47,396 nt of DNA from assembly GCA_031260605.1 (NCBI GenBank), contig JAISLF010000035.1, forward strand, positions 1 to 47,396. The letters are read 5' to 3'. This document shows positions 1 to 10,172 of this stretch, piece after piece (position 1 is the first letter of the stretch; each line of letters begins with the position of its first letter). Both the position numbers and the translations under genes were made by a program. This stretch comes from Oscillospiraceae bacterium. GTDB taxonomy: Bacteria; Bacillota; Clostridia; Oscillospirales; Oscillospiraceae. The notes under the pieces were generated by a model, which had not been told where the DNA came from, did no database searches, and worked only from the letters and a program-made list of their open reading frames with translations.

Positions 1-819
1 CAGAACATCGAAATCTACGCGGATCAGGGTGTTGACGGATTCCTCATCGTTATCGATCCGACAGCGTCGGCGCGTATCAAGGAAGTGCTCGACGGCACCG
101 GCATTCCGTATGTCGCAATGCTGAACTCCGTGCGCGACGCGAATGGCAGCGAAATAGTACCGTGCGTCGGCATTGAGGGCAAAATTGCAGGCGAAGAAAC
201 CGTGCAGTGGCTCTTCGACAACTACAAGACCTATTGGGGTGACGTTGACGCGTCTGAAATCGGGCTGTTGGACTTCAACTTCTCACCTAACGCTGATTTT
301 AATGACCGCTATACCGGCTCAAAGGACAAATTCCTTGAGCTTATCCCCAACGGCAAGGTGTTCGACGCTGACGGCGTTTCCGGAAAGCTCGACGAGCAGA
401 CCGGATATGACCTCGCCTCCGCGATTCTTGCGACAAACCCCGATGTGAAATACTGGTTTGTTGCGGGGTGCATTGAGCTGTACTCGCAGGGAGCGGCTCG
501 CGCCGTCGAGGCTCTCAACATCGGCGACCGCGTGCTGATTACAGCCGTCGGCAGCGATGTTCTGCCGGCAGAGTGGGACAACGGGTATGACGGCAGCTGG
601 GTATCGTGCCTTGCGCTGTCGAACTATCAGTACACAATGCCGGGTATCAGCGCACTGATTGCGCAGATTGACGGAAAAGCGACGCCGGAGACACTTTGGC
701 AGAGCAGACGCGCACCGGGCGATGCGGTGACGTTCTACAATGTCAATTACGACCTGCTGACAAAGGACAACTACAAAGAGTTCTTTGAAAAAGTCCTCGT
801 TGATTCCGGACTGAACTAA
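1..819 (+). CDS. Sugar-type ABC transporter substrate-binding protein (5' partial)
   Basis: The reading frame is open from the first base, so the N-terminus, including any signal peptide or lipobox, lies outside the window; 272 residues remain. The sequence reads as a periplasmic-binding-protein type 1 fold of the ribose/galactose class: an early GVDGFLIV strand followed by a helix and a second strand GIPYVAMLNS, as in RbsB-like proteins. These proteins capture a sugar or sugar-like ligand outside the cell and deliver it to the membrane permeases. The next three genes are two RbsC-type permeases and an RbsA-type double ATPase, so it belongs to that importer. The ligand cannot be read from the sequence. 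The assignment to the family is secure; the substrate is unknown. Confidence 0.85.
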   Translation, partial: QNIEIYADQGVDGFLIVIDPTASARIKEVLDGTGIPYVAMLNSVRDANGSEIVPCVGIEGKIAGEETVQWLFDNYKTYWGDVDASEIGLLDFNFSPNADFNDRYTGSKDKFLELIPNGKVFDADGVSGKLDEQTGYDLASAILATNPDVKYWFVAGCIELYSQGAARAVEALNIGDRVLITAVGSDVLPAEWDNGYDGSWVSCLALSNYQYTMPGISALIAQIDGKATPETLWQSRRAPGDAVTFYNVNYDLLTKDNYKEFFEKVLVDSGLN

Positions 820-838
820 ACATAAGCTATGCGTAACT

Positions 839-883
839 ATACAGCGCGGAGCGGCCGATTCAAGCCGCTGCTCCGCGCTGTAT
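839..883 (+). other. Intercistronic hairpin between binding protein and permease genes
   Basis: A 13-bp perfect stem (839-851 with 871-883, arm ATACAGCGCGGAG) is extended by an inner CGGC/GCCG pair with a small bulge. There is no T-run after it, and the permease ribosome site AGGAGG follows at once. It therefore looks less like a terminator than like a 3'-end stabiliser or partial attenuator that would give more binding protein than permease, as is common in binding-protein-dependent operons. Confidence 0.6.
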
Positions 884-904
884 CGCTACTCAGGAGGACG
901 CCAT

Positions 905-1874
905 ATGACAAAAGCAAATAAGTTTCTTCGGTCAAAACACTTCTCGCTGCTGGTATTACTCGTGCTTGAACTGGCGCTCTTTTGGGCGCTCTCACGGAAT
1001 CACTCGTTCCTGAAGCTGAATAATATCCGCAATATACTGAACTCAATGGTGATATACACACTTCTCGCTGTTGGCGGCGGTCTTGTAATCGTCGCCGGAG
1101 AGATTGACCTGTCGCCGGGCTATGTAGGCACGGCGGCCGGCGCGGTAATGGCGTCTCTTCTCGCCAACACCGGCATTCCGTGGTTTGTCGTGGTTATTAT
1201 CTGCCTCGCGCTTGGCGGGGCGTTCGGGCTGCTCAACGCCGTACTCATCAATGAGCTTAAGCTTCAGAGCTTTATCGCAACTCTTGCGACAGGCTCGTTT
1301 ATCGCGGGCGGATTTGCGTACATTGTGGTTAACGGCAAAACGCTCGAAATTAATAACAGCGCGCTTGAGTTGATCGGCACAGGGAAAATCGGCGGATTTT
1401 TTCCGTATATGGTAATTATCTCGCTTGCGGTGATAATAATATACGGCGTAATTCTCGCCAAGACTAAATTCGGGCGCGCTGTATATCTCTGCGGCGGCAA
1501 TCGGGAAGCGGCGCGGCTGACAGGAATCAGCCCAAAGGCGATGTCGTACATACTGTTCGCCAACAGCGGAATATTGGGTGCGCTCGCCGGGATATTGTAT
1601 GACGCGCGGCTCAAAGCGGGCAACCTGACGGGAACGAACCACTATGTATTCCCGGCGATAACCGCGGCGGTGCTCGGCGGACTGTCCCTCGGCGGAGGGC
1701 ACGGCGATATGCTCGGCTGCTTCCTCGGACTGCTGATAATCAGCGGGTTCAACAACGGACTCGTAATTCTCGGCGTCTCGCCGTTCTGGCAGAATGTGGC
1801 GTCGGGACTGCTGCTGCTGCTCGCCCTGACACTTGACTATTTTACTAAACGCAGAGCAAAAGGAGGACGCGCAC

Positions 1875-1900
<26 letters not shown>
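905..1900 (+). CDS. ABC transporter permease, RbsC/branched-chain permease family
   Basis: A 331-residue hydrophobic protein with about eight to ten membrane segments, of the BPD_transp_2 family that forms the channel of ribose/galactose-type importers. The family hallmark AGEIDLSPGYVG (compare the usual AGGIDLSVG) lies near residue 65, and a second GGxxxxGG region (AVLGGLSLGGGHGD) lies near residue 260. The ATG is preceded by an AGGAGG at good spacing. The last 26 bases overlap the start of the ATPase gene, which implies coupled translation. A second permease of the same family follows the ATPase, so the channel is probably a heterodimer instead of the usual RbsC homodimer. Confidence 0.88.
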
Positions 1901-3368
<1,468 letters not shown>

Positions 3369-3377
3369 GGGGGCAAT

Positions 3378-4349
3378 ATGCGAACGATAAAGAAACTTGT
3401 CAGCGCAAAAGAGTTCACGCTGTTCATCGTGATGGTGGCGATCTTTATTCTGTTCTCGGCGATTAACAAGAACTTCATAGCCATTGACAACGTGCGGAAT
3501 ATATTCAACTCGGCATTTGTTGTCGGCACAATCGCCGTGGGAATGTCCTGCCTGCTGATTGCCGGACAGCTCGACCTGTCTGCCGCAAACACGGGTATGA
3601 TGGCGGGCGTTCTGATCGCCCTGATGATGGCAAAGGGCATACCATGGGTTCCCGCGCTGCTGGTTATACTCGTGTTCGGCGCGGTCACCGGTCTTGTCAA
3701 CGCGTATCTTGTCAACGTGCTGAACTTCACGGCGTTTATCTCGACGTTAGGTATCAGCACCGTGTACGGCGGACTTGCGCTTGTGTTCACAAACGCGCAG
3801 AACGTGTCGATTGCTAATAAGCAGTTCTGGCAGCTCGGGTCAATCAATGTGTTCGGCGTGTTTCCGCTGCCGTTCTTCATAATGGTGATACTGCTGATAG
3901 CCTACGGCGTGATTCTGTACGTATCCCGGTTTGGCCGCAGGATATATATGGTCGGCGGCAATCCGAACGCCGCCCGGCTCGCGGGAGTTAACCCGAAGAA
4001 GGTCACAACAATACTGTTTGTCAACAACAGCGTTATCTCTGTAATTGTAGGCTCGCTGCTTGCTGCGCGTATGCATATGGGCTCGCCGCTCGCACTCGCG
4101 GATTCGGATCTGGACGCGATAACGGCTGCCGTACTTGGCGGAGTATCCTTCACCGGCGGCAGCGGCAATATGGCGGGGGTATTTCTCGGAATAATGCTGC
4201 TGACAGGGTTCCAGAACGGGCTGATTGTAGTCGGACTTGATTCATATTACCGCGTTGTCGCGAAAGGCGCACTGCTGATTGCCGCGCTTGCACTTGATTT
4301 TTACCGCGAGAGGTCACGGCAAAAATCAATGTTGTCGGCAAAAGCTTAG
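3378..4349 (+). CDS. ABC transporter permease, RbsC family (second permease)
   Basis: A 323-residue polytopic membrane protein of the same family as the product of the gene at 905. It carries the hallmark AGQLDLSAANTG near residue 60 and AVLGGVSFTGGSG near residue 260. It starts nine bases after the ATPase stop, behind a GGGGG ribosome site. Its presence supports a heteromeric channel. No substrate can be named; the two following URO-D family genes are the only metabolic clue. Confidence 0.88.
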   Translation: MRTIKKLVSAKEFTLFIVMVAIFILFSAINKNFIAIDNVRNIFNSAFVVGTIAVGMSCLLIAGQLDLSAANTGMMAGVLIALMMAKGIPWVPALLVILVFGAVTGLVNAYLVNVLNFTAFISTLGISTVYGGLALVFTNAQNVSIANKQFWQLGSINVFGVFPLPFFIMVILLIAYGVILYVSRFGRRIYMVGGNPNAARLAGVNPKKVTTILFVNNSVISVIVGSLLAARMHMGSPLALADSDLDAITAAVLGGVSFTGGSGNMAGVFLGIMLLTGFQNGLIVVGLDSYYRVVAKGALLIAALALDFYRERSRQKSMLSAKA

Positions 4350-4370
4350 AAACACAAAGGGGCGTATGCG

Positions 4371-5351
4371 ATGCTAAACGGACGGGAAAATTTGCTGCGT
4401 GTATTCAGACACGAGAAATACGAACGATTTCCGCGTGACGGCGACACTTGTTTTATGATGTTCCCCGGAGAGTGGGGCGGTCCGTGGGCGCATGGCGAGG
4501 ACCGGCAGACCGACTGGTTCGGCGTACACTGGACGCCGGTGCCCTCAATGGGGCAAATGGTGACGGAGAGCGGCACGCACAAAGTGCGCGACCTTGAGAG
4601 CTGGCGTAACGAAGTCACGATACCCTTTGCAGAGCTTGATTCGTTTGATTTTGCGGCGGACGCGGCGCGTCAAACGGCAAACTGGAACAAAAGCAATCAG
4701 ATGGGCGCCGTTATTCTCTTAGAGGGTCATTTTGAGCGGCTGCACTCACTCGTGGGGTTTGAGGACGCGCTTACGGCGTTTTATCTTGCCCCGGACGCAA
4801 TGCACGACTTGTTTGAGGAACTGACAGAGTATAAAATCAGGTGCCTGCAGAAAATCAAAGCGCACTACAACCCGGACATTGTCGTGTATCACGACGATTG
4901 GGGAACACAGCGCAGTATGTTCTTCAACCCGGAACAGTGGCGCTCATTCATCAAGCCGTATGTGAAAAGAGTCATCGACGAGTGCCACAGATTGGGTATG
5001 TACTTTGAGCTGCACAGCTGCGGACATATTATGCCCGTGCTCGGCGATATGGTCGAGCTGGGGATTGACTCCATCCAGACGCTGCAGTATCCGCAGAACG
5101 ACATTGCGGAGGTGAAGCGGCTATACGGCGACAAAATAGTGACGCGCGGAGGGTATGACGGTCAGAAAATCATCGCCCCCGGCGTGAGTGACGACGAGAT
5201 ACGCGAAACTGTCAGGTATAGCATAAGAACGCTTGCTCCGGGCGGCTTCCACATTCCATATGTGTATGTTATCGGGAATTCCTTTGAGCACCCGATGGCG
5301 CTGATGGAGGCGGAAATATCCGCATACGAAAATGAGCTGTTCGGCGGCTGA
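4371..5351 (+). CDS. Uroporphyrinogen-decarboxylase-family protein (URO-D/MtaA-like), paralog 1
   Basis: A 326-residue protein of the URO-D superfamily, which contains haem-pathway decarboxylases and the corrinoid or coenzyme-M methyltransferases MtaA and CmuA. The central HDDWGTQ motif (174-180) and a C-terminal Gly-rich strand are typical of the TIM-barrel. Residues 215-218 read HSCG, which matches two of the zinc ligands of MtaA-type methyltransferases; I see no obvious third cysteine near the C-terminus. It begins 21 bases after the permease stop, so it is transcribed with the importer. No corrinoid protein gene lies in the window, and no haem genes are nearby, so a haem role is unlikely. 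The reaction is not known. Confidence 0.75.
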   Translation: MLNGRENLLRVFRHEKYERFPRDGDTCFMMFPGEWGGPWAHGEDRQTDWFGVHWTPVPSMGQMVTESGTHKVRDLESWRNEVTIPFAELDSFDFAADAARQTANWNKSNQMGAVILLEGHFERLHSLVGFEDALTAFYLAPDAMHDLFEELTEYKIRCLQKIKAHYNPDIVVYHDDWGTQRSMFFNPEQWRSFIKPYVKRVIDECHRLGMYFELHSCGHIMPVLGDMVELGIDSIQTLQYPQNDIAEVKRLYGDKIVTRGGYDGQKIIAPGVSDDEIRETVRYSIRTLAPGGFHIPYVYVIGNSFEHPMALMEAEISAYENELFGG

Positions 5352-5388
5352 TACAGCTTCCATATACAAACAAATCTGAGGTTCAAGA

Positions 5389-6387
5389 ATGCTAAGTGCA
5401 AAACAGAATTTTCTGGAGACGATAAAGCCCGGCGGCAGGCCGGATAGGCTTGTCAAACAATTCGAGGGAACGGTGTTCCTGCCGGGCGACCCGGTGAACT
5501 ATTACGTGCGCGGCGACAGAAGCCCGGGTATGCAGCCGCAAAAGGACTTGTGGGGCACAACCATTGTGTGGGAGCTTGGCACCCCCGGCGCAATGCCACA
5601 CGTCACGGAGCTGAACAAGGTCATCAAAGACGTTACCGACTGGCGGAGCTTCACAAAAGTCCCGGATCTGATTGCGAATTGCTCCGACAACGCGCTTTGG
5701 GAGCCGTATCTGGAACGCGCCGCCCAAATCGACCGCGGCGAGAATCTGCTTATGATGTTCGCGCCGACAGGACTGTTCGAGCGCCTGCATTTCCTGATGG
5801 GATTTGAGGACACGCTCGTCAACCTTATGACCGAGCCGGAGGCGATGGAGGATTTGTGCGCGGCTATAGGCGAGTATCGCTATAACGGGCTGAAGCTGAT
5901 GAGCGACCACGTCCACCCCGACATCATCATGTCACACGACGACTGGGGAAGCAAGCTGCAGCTGTTTATGCGTCCCAGCATCTGGCGGACATTCATCAAG
6001 ACGAATTACCGGCACGCCTACGACTATCTGCACGAGCAGGGCGTAATAATAATGCACCACTCGGACAGCTTTTTGGAGCCGCTTGTCGAGGATATGATTG
6101 ACCTGCACATAGACATCTGGCAGGGCGTGCTGTCCACGAACGACATACCGAAGCTGCAAGCGCAAATCGCGGGCAGAATGACGCTGATGGGCGGGGTAGA
6201 CAGCGTGATTGACCGCGCCGACAGCACGGAAGAGGAAATACGCCGCGAGATTCGCCGCGTTTGCGAGCAGTATTCGCCCGGCGGCAACTTCATACCGTGC
6301 ATAACCTACGGCGGACCCGGCTGCATTTACCCGCACGTTGACGCGATTATCGACAGCGAGATTGAGCGGTATAACGCCGAGCGCTGA
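5389..6387 (+). CDS. Uroporphyrinogen-decarboxylase-family protein, paralog 2
   Basis: A 332-residue relative of the preceding protein, sharing the GLFERLH, GFED and SHDDWGSK blocks in the same order. At the place where paralog 1 has HSCG this one reads HHSDS (223-227), so the cysteine that would bind zinc is gone. The two enzymes therefore probably do different chemistry, or one is regulatory. Spacing to the upstream gene is 37 bases. It is the last gene of the importer operon; debris of a mobile element starts right after it. Confidence 0.75.
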   Translation: MLSAKQNFLETIKPGGRPDRLVKQFEGTVFLPGDPVNYYVRGDRSPGMQPQKDLWGTTIVWELGTPGAMPHVTELNKVIKDVTDWRSFTKVPDLIANCSDNALWEPYLERAAQIDRGENLLMMFAPTGLFERLHFLMGFEDTLVNLMTEPEAMEDLCAAIGEYRYNGLKLMSDHVHPDIIMSHDDWGSKLQLFMRPSIWRTFIKTNYRHAYDYLHEQGVIIMHHSDSFLEPLVEDMIDLHIDIWQGVLSTNDIPKLQAQIAGRMTLMGGVDSVIDRADSTEEEIRREIRRVCEQYSPGGNFIPCITYGGPGCIYPHVDAIIDSEIERYNAER

Positions 6388-6422
6388 AGGTGAAGCCGCC
6401 TGTGCCGACCACGCGATGTTAG

Positions 6423-6554
6423 CGGAAGCTGATAAAAAGCCCTCAGAGCAAGGTTCTCAAATTGTCGAAGGGTATACTCATCGTTGACTTCGGCGTTGGG
6501 CAGAAAAAATTTCAGTTCCCGAAAGCGTTTGAAGATGGGTTCTTGAAAATGTAG
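6423..6554 (+). pseudogene. Remnant of a C-terminal 'FQFPxAFExGFL' domain
   Basis: A stop-bounded frame without a start codon reads a strand SKGILIVDFG followed by QKKFQFPKAFEDGFLKM and a stop. That block resembles the small C-terminal beta domain appended to UvrD-like helicases and other large proteins of clostridial genomes and mobile elements. The rest of the gene is missing, so it is a scrap left by recombination, marking the left edge of the island. Confidence 0.45.
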
Positions 6555-6580
6555 ATATTGCAACCCATATTATTATCTCA

Positions 6581-6616
6581 CTCGACAAGGCAATTCAAGC
6601 ATTGTCGAGTATCTTT
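6581..6616 (+). terminator. Probable intrinsic terminator
   Basis: Perfect 8-bp inverted repeat CTCGACAA (6581-6588) and TTGTCGAG (6602-6609) with a 13-base loop, followed by TATCTTTTT. It could end transcripts coming from the URO-D genes. From 6617 to 6766 I see no gene. Confidence 0.5.
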
Positions 6617-6766
6617 TTGTCCTGCGATAAAAAAGTTCTTGACATTTAGCGGCAGGGGCGGCTTATTTATACTTTTTCCAGCCCCTCTAAAAAGCAAGAG
6701 AGCAAACCTCGTATGCAAGCTTGCAATCATTCAGCTAACCGTATATAATAGCAGCATAGAAAAGCT

Positions 6767-6916
6767 ATGAGGCTGTGTATTGACTGCATTTCCACAAAAG
6801 AAGCCGCAGAAAAACGGGGTATTTCCGAGAGGCGTATCCAAAAGCTATGCGCGGATAGCCGCATTGAGGGCGCAATCCGTTTCAGCCGCGTTTGGGCGAT
6901 ACCAAAGGACGCGTGA
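6767..6916 (+). CDS. Small helix-turn-helix protein, excisionase-like
   Basis: A 49-residue frame with a helix-turn-helix core: KEAAEKRGIS forms the first helix and turn, RRIQKLCADSRIEGA the recognition helix, and FSRVWAIPKDA the final strand. This matches the short MerR/excisionase-like HTH proteins that are common in Firmicute mobile elements. The ribosome site is weak and the gene is short, so it may itself be a shortened remnant. It lies just upstream of the two-component system. Confidence 0.6.
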   Translation: MRLCIDCISTKEAAEKRGISERRIQKLCADSRIEGAIRFSRVWAIPKDA

Positions 6917-6979
6917 AAGCCGAAAGACGTGCGTTTGAAAACCGAAAAACAACTCTGCAAAATTGAAAATTCCCTCGTT

Positions 6980-6999
6980 ACTTTAACAATTCTCAAACA
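6980..6999 (+). promoter_or_regulatory. Putative response-regulator site upstream of the two-component genes
   Basis: A perfect copy of TCTCAAACA at 6991-6999, preceded 11 bases earlier by a degenerate copy ACTTTAACA. Just downstream, TTACAC and GTGTAA (7009-7025) form an inverted repeat. The same nonamer recurs in 11-bp steps before the genes at 9522 and 10268, so this is probably the autoregulatory site. The match is weaker here than at the other two promoters. Confidence 0.5.
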
Positions 7000-7044
7000 T
7001 TTGCCTGTTACACTGGGCGTGTAAAAATTCAAGGAGGCGTTCAT

Positions 7045-7716
7045 ATGGTCAATATTCTTGTAGTGGAGGACGACGCAAAGCTCAATCAAATCGCCTGCAC
7101 CTACCTAAACAATAACGGCTACAATGCGAAAGGCGCACTCTGCGCCCTTGACGCCTACGACATTATGTACAATGCTCTTTTTGATTTGATTATCTCCGAC
7201 ATCTCTATGCCGGAGATTGACGGGTTTGAGTTTGCGGAAACCGTGCGGAGTATCAACAAGACGATTCCCATTTTGTTTATGACCGCCCGCGATGATATTG
7301 CCTCCAAGCAAAAAGGCTTCAGTTTGGGCATTGACGATTATATGGTCAAGCCCGTTATTATGGACGAGCTTGTGATGCGTGTCGGTGCGCTTTTGCGCCG
7401 CGCAAATATCGCCAGCGAGAAAAAGCTGACTGTTGGCAGCCTTGTAATGGACGCAGACGCAACAAGCATAGCCTTTAACGGCGAGGAAATACCAGTAACT
7501 GTGCGCGAGTTCAATATTCTCTTTAAGCTGCTGTCCTATCCGAAAAAGACATTTTCCCGGCAACAGTTGATGGACGAATTTTGGGATATTAACAGCGAAA
7601 CCACACTCCGTGCGGTGGATGTGTATATTACCAAGCTGCGAGATAAATTGTCCGACTGCCGAGACTTCAAAATCGTAACGGTTCACGGTTTGGGCTATAA
7701 GGCGGTGATTGAATGA
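7045..7716 (+). CDS. OmpR-family response regulator
   Basis: A 223-residue DNA-binding regulator. The receiver domain (about 1-115) has acidic residues D9/D10, phospho-acceptor D52 (ISDISMPEIDG), T80 and K102. The C-terminal winged helix runs from about 125 to 223 and ends in the usual VHGLGYKA strand. A strong AAGGAGG precedes the ATG. Its stop overlaps the start of the histidine kinase by four bases, so the pair is co-translated. It probably binds the 11-bp-spaced TCTCAAACA repeats seen here and before the genes at 9522 and 10268, since OmpR-family regulators bind direct repeats with that spacing. Confidence 0.92.
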   Translation: MVNILVVEDDAKLNQIACTYLNNNGYNAKGALCALDAYDIMYNALFDLIISDISMPEIDGFEFAETVRSINKTIPILFMTARDDIASKQKGFSLGIDDYMVKPVIMDELVMRVGALLRRANIASEKKLTVGSLVMDADATSIAFNGEEIPVTVREFNILFKLLSYPKKTFSRQQLMDEFWDINSETTLRAVDVYITKLRDKLSDCRDFKIVTVHGLGYKAVIE

Positions 7717-8771
7717 AAAACAAAGACCAAAGAATAAACGCTAAACGCACTGCTTGGGCGGAATACCTAATCATTTGGATTGTTATGCTTTGTCTGACCG
7801 GCGGACAGGCGCTGATTTTGTCGGAATATTCGGAAATTCTAAACGACATACCATTATCGTTTTTATTTGCGAATATCGGCTACTGGGGGCTTATTACGCT
7901 TGTATTTTGCTTTATCACAAGATATATGCGCCGCCGCACATGGGAAAAGCCGATGGAAACTCTCTCGACCGCCACAAAACAAGTCGCGGAGGGCGATTTC
8001 TCCGTTTTCGTCAGACCCATACGAAAAGACGGAAAAAAAGATTATGTAGAAGTGATGTTTGATGACTTCAACAAGATGGTGGAGGAGCTTAGCACCATCG
8101 AAACCATGAAAACCGACTTCATATCCAATGTGTCCCATGAAATTAAAACGCCGCTTTCCGTCATTCAAAACTATGCGTTCGCCTTGCAAAAAGCAGACAT
8201 CTCGCCCGAACAGCGGCAGGAATACACCGATACGATTATCACGGCAACACATCGACTGAACACATTGGTGGCAAATATTCTAAAGCTCTCTAAATTGGAA
8301 AACCAAAAAATCGTTCCAACCTTTGAGGAATACAACCTATGCAGCCAACTTGCCGAGTGCGCCCTGTCCTTTGAGGAATTATGGGAAAGCCGAGGCATTA
8401 CCTTCACCGCAGAAATGGACGATACAGCAGTTATCCGTGCCGACAAAAGTATGCTTGAAATTGTATGGAACAATCTGCTGTCTAACGCTTTGAAATTCAC
8501 CGAACCGGGCGGGACGGTCACGCTGACACAAACCTCCGATGAGGATACCGTAACCGTATCCGTAACCGATACCGGGTGCGGCATGACTGAGGCAACACTG
8601 CACCGCATTTTCGATAAGTTTTATCAGGGCGACACCTCCCGCGCCGGGGAGGGCAACGGTTTAGGTCTGGCGCTTGCGCTTCGCGTGGTTGAGCTATTAG
8701 GCGGGCAAATCTCCGTAAGGAGCGAGGTTGGGGAAGGGGCGGCCTTCACGGTTAAGCTGAAAACGGAATAA
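7713..8771 (+). CDS. Sensor histidine kinase with intramembrane-sensing layout
   Basis: A 352-residue kinase. Two membrane segments (about 17-37 and 49-70) are joined by only about a dozen extracytoplasmic residues, so it lacks a sensory domain outside the cell. A HAMP-like region follows (71-125), then the H box ISNVSHEIKTPLS with H142, then the ATPase domain with N box NNLLSNALKF, DTGCGM and GNGLGLAL. Kinases with this short loop usually respond to membrane or envelope stress, or to a partner membrane protein. The membrane proteins encoded at 9522, 10522 and 11094 are candidate partners or targets. Confidence 0.9.
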   Translation: MKNKDQRINAKRTAWAEYLIIWIVMLCLTGGQALILSEYSEILNDIPLSFLFANIGYWGLITLVFCFITRYMRRRTWEKPMETLSTATKQVAEGDFSVFVRPIRKDGKKDYVEVMFDDFNKMVEELSTIETMKTDFISNVSHEIKTPLSVIQNYAFALQKADISPEQRQEYTDTIITATHRLNTLVANILKLSKLENQKIVPTFEEYNLCSQLAECALSFEELWESRGITFTAEMDDTAVIRADKSMLEIVWNNLLSNALKFTEPGGTVTLTQTSDEDTVTVSVTDTGCGMTEATLHRIFDKFYQGDTSRAGEGNGLGLALALRVVELLGGQISVRSEVGEGAAFTVKLKTE

Positions 8772-8805
8772 ATCACAAAGCGCAAAAATACAGCGAGGTA
8801 CAAAA

Positions 8806-9342
8806 ATGCTTGACAATTTACAGGAAAAGCTCGACCGCGCGGGCGTGTTTCAGCACGGTATAGTAAATCCGCGCGACGTGGAGTTTTCTGAAACGGTGCG
8901 CGGCTACTGCGAGGAAAACCTCTGCCGCCAATACGGCAAAACGTGGGCATGTCCTCCGGCTGTCGGCACAGTCGCCGAATGCCGCGAGAGGGCGCAGCGC
9001 TACAACACCATGCTCGTGTTCACAGGCAAATACGCTTTGGAGGATTCCTACGACTTTGACGGTATGATGACCGCGATGCGCGACTTCAAGGACATTGCCG
9101 CGCGGCTCAGCGATGAGGTAAGGCCTTTTCTTTCCGATTACCTCCTGCTCAGCAACGAGGGCTGCGGCAGGTGCGGCGTCTGCACCTACCCTGATTCCCC
9201 CTGCCGCTTTCCCGACAGTGTTCACGGCTCCATTGAGGGCTACGGCATTTTTGTGAGCAAGCTCGCAGAGCAGGCAGGCGTTAAGTACAACAACGGCGAA
9301 AACACGGTTACATACTTCGGCGCACTGCTGTTTAATCAGTAG
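8806..9342 (+). CDS. DUF2284-family metal-binding protein
   Basis: A 178-residue protein with the Cys-rich signature of DUF2284: CRQYGKTWACPP near residues 38-50 and CGRCGVCTYPDSPCRFP near 119-135. Family members are thought to bind metal or an Fe-S cluster, but their reaction is not established. A GAGG ribosome site precedes the ATG. It begins 34 bases after the kinase gene and is followed by a strong terminator, so it is probably the last gene of the two-component operon. Confidence 0.8.
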   Translation: MLDNLQEKLDRAGVFQHGIVNPRDVEFSETVRGYCEENLCRQYGKTWACPPAVGTVAECRERAQRYNTMLVFTGKYALEDSYDFDGMMTAMRDFKDIAARLSDEVRPFLSDYLLLSNEGCGRCGVCTYPDSPCRFPDSVHGSIEGYGIFVSKLAEQAGVKYNNGENTVTYFGALLFNQ

Positions 9343-9400
9343 TTTTATCGAAAGAAAAGCGTCGCTGCTCCGCAAAGCACGGCTATATTGAACCGTAAAC

Positions 9401-9438
9401 AAAAAGGCGCAGCCCTAATTCCGGGGCTGCGCCTTTTA
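9401..9438 (+). terminator. Strong intrinsic terminator
   Basis: AAAAGGCGCAGCCC pairs with GGGCTGCGCCTTTT around a 7-8 base loop, with the T-run built into the second arm. The symmetric A/T flanks would let it act in both directions. It separates the two-component operon from the regulated gene at 9522. Confidence 0.85.
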
Positions 9439-9443
9439 ACATT

Positions 9444-9500
9444 TCTCAAACACTTCTCAAACAGTTTGTAAACACTGCGGGCGTAAACTGCCGTTATTAT
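9444..9500 (+). promoter_or_regulatory. Triple direct repeat (11-bp steps) plus -10 box before the membrane protein gene
   Basis: Three nonamers at 9444-9452 (TCTCAAACA), 9455-9463 (TCTCAAACA) and 9466-9474 (TTGTAAACA) are spaced exactly 11 bp, one helical turn. No good -35 hexamer is present; the third copy sits where it would be, ahead of TATTAT at 9495-9500. This is the layout of an OmpR-family activator site. Confidence 0.7.
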
Positions 9501-9521
9501 TACAAAAGTTGAGGCGGAGAA

Positions 9522-10127
9522 ATGAACGGCAATCCCATATTAATTACAGCGCTGCTTATACTCGGCGCTACGGCGGCAATCTGGCTGCCGGCGCTGCTTG
9601 AGAGACGGCTGAAAATCACAATACATACAGCTGCGAAGGTGATATTTGTCGCATTCCTGTTCTGTTCAATATTTCTCGGCGAGGTTTTTGATTTTTTCTA
9701 CCGCATTCCCCGCTGGGACGACATTCTGCACTGCACAAGCGGCGCACTGACAGCGTATCTCGCCTTTATTGTCCTGCAGGCGCTGTCAGCACGGAGCAGC
9801 GGCTCGTTCAGGCTGCCCGCGGCAGCCTGCGCCGTGTTCGCGTTCTGCTTTGCGCTCTCTGTCGGCGCGGTTTGGGAGTTGTATGAGTTTTCGATGGACG
9901 GTCTGTTCGGGATGAATATGCAAAAAGCCGTACTGCAAAGCGGAGAAATCCTTGCGGGACACACTGCAATTGCCGACACTATGGCGGACATTGCCGTTGA
10001 CTGCGCAGGCGCTGTTCTCGCCTCGCTTCTCTGCTGCCTCTCGGCAAAGCGCAGAAAAGCAACTGCCGCCGCCCCGGCAAGGGGCACTGCTTCGTACCGT
10101 AAGGCAGACAAATCACAGGCAGCGTAG
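9522..10127 (+). CDS. Integral membrane protein, possibly YjdF/DUF2238-like
   Basis: A 201-residue protein with about five membrane segments. The loop motifs RIPRWDDILHCTSGALTAYL (residues 67-86) and VGAVWELYEFSMDGLFGM (about 115-132) resemble the conserved acidic/His blocks of small YjdF/DUF2238-type membrane proteins, whose function is unknown. A GAGGCGGAG ribosome site precedes the ATG. The promoter carries three regulator-type repeats, so it is probably a target of the neighbouring two-component system. Family placement is tentative. Confidence 0.65.
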   Translation: MNGNPILITALLILGATAAIWLPALLERRLKITIHTAAKVIFVAFLFCSIFLGEVFDFFYRIPRWDDILHCTSGALTAYLAFIVLQALSARSSGSFRLPAAACAVFAFCFALSVGAVWELYEFSMDGLFGMNMQKAVLQSGEILAGHTAIADTMADIAVDCAGAVLASLLCCLSAKRRKATAAAPARGTASYRKADKSQAA

Positions 10128-10172
10128 AGCTGTCTAATGCAGACAAGCGCCGCGCTGTGCAGCATTAATATT

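Noticed and set aside
6558..6770. A 70-codon plus-strand frame after the URO-D genes
   Set aside because: It crosses the terminator hairpin, has no ribosome site, and its sequence has no coding character.
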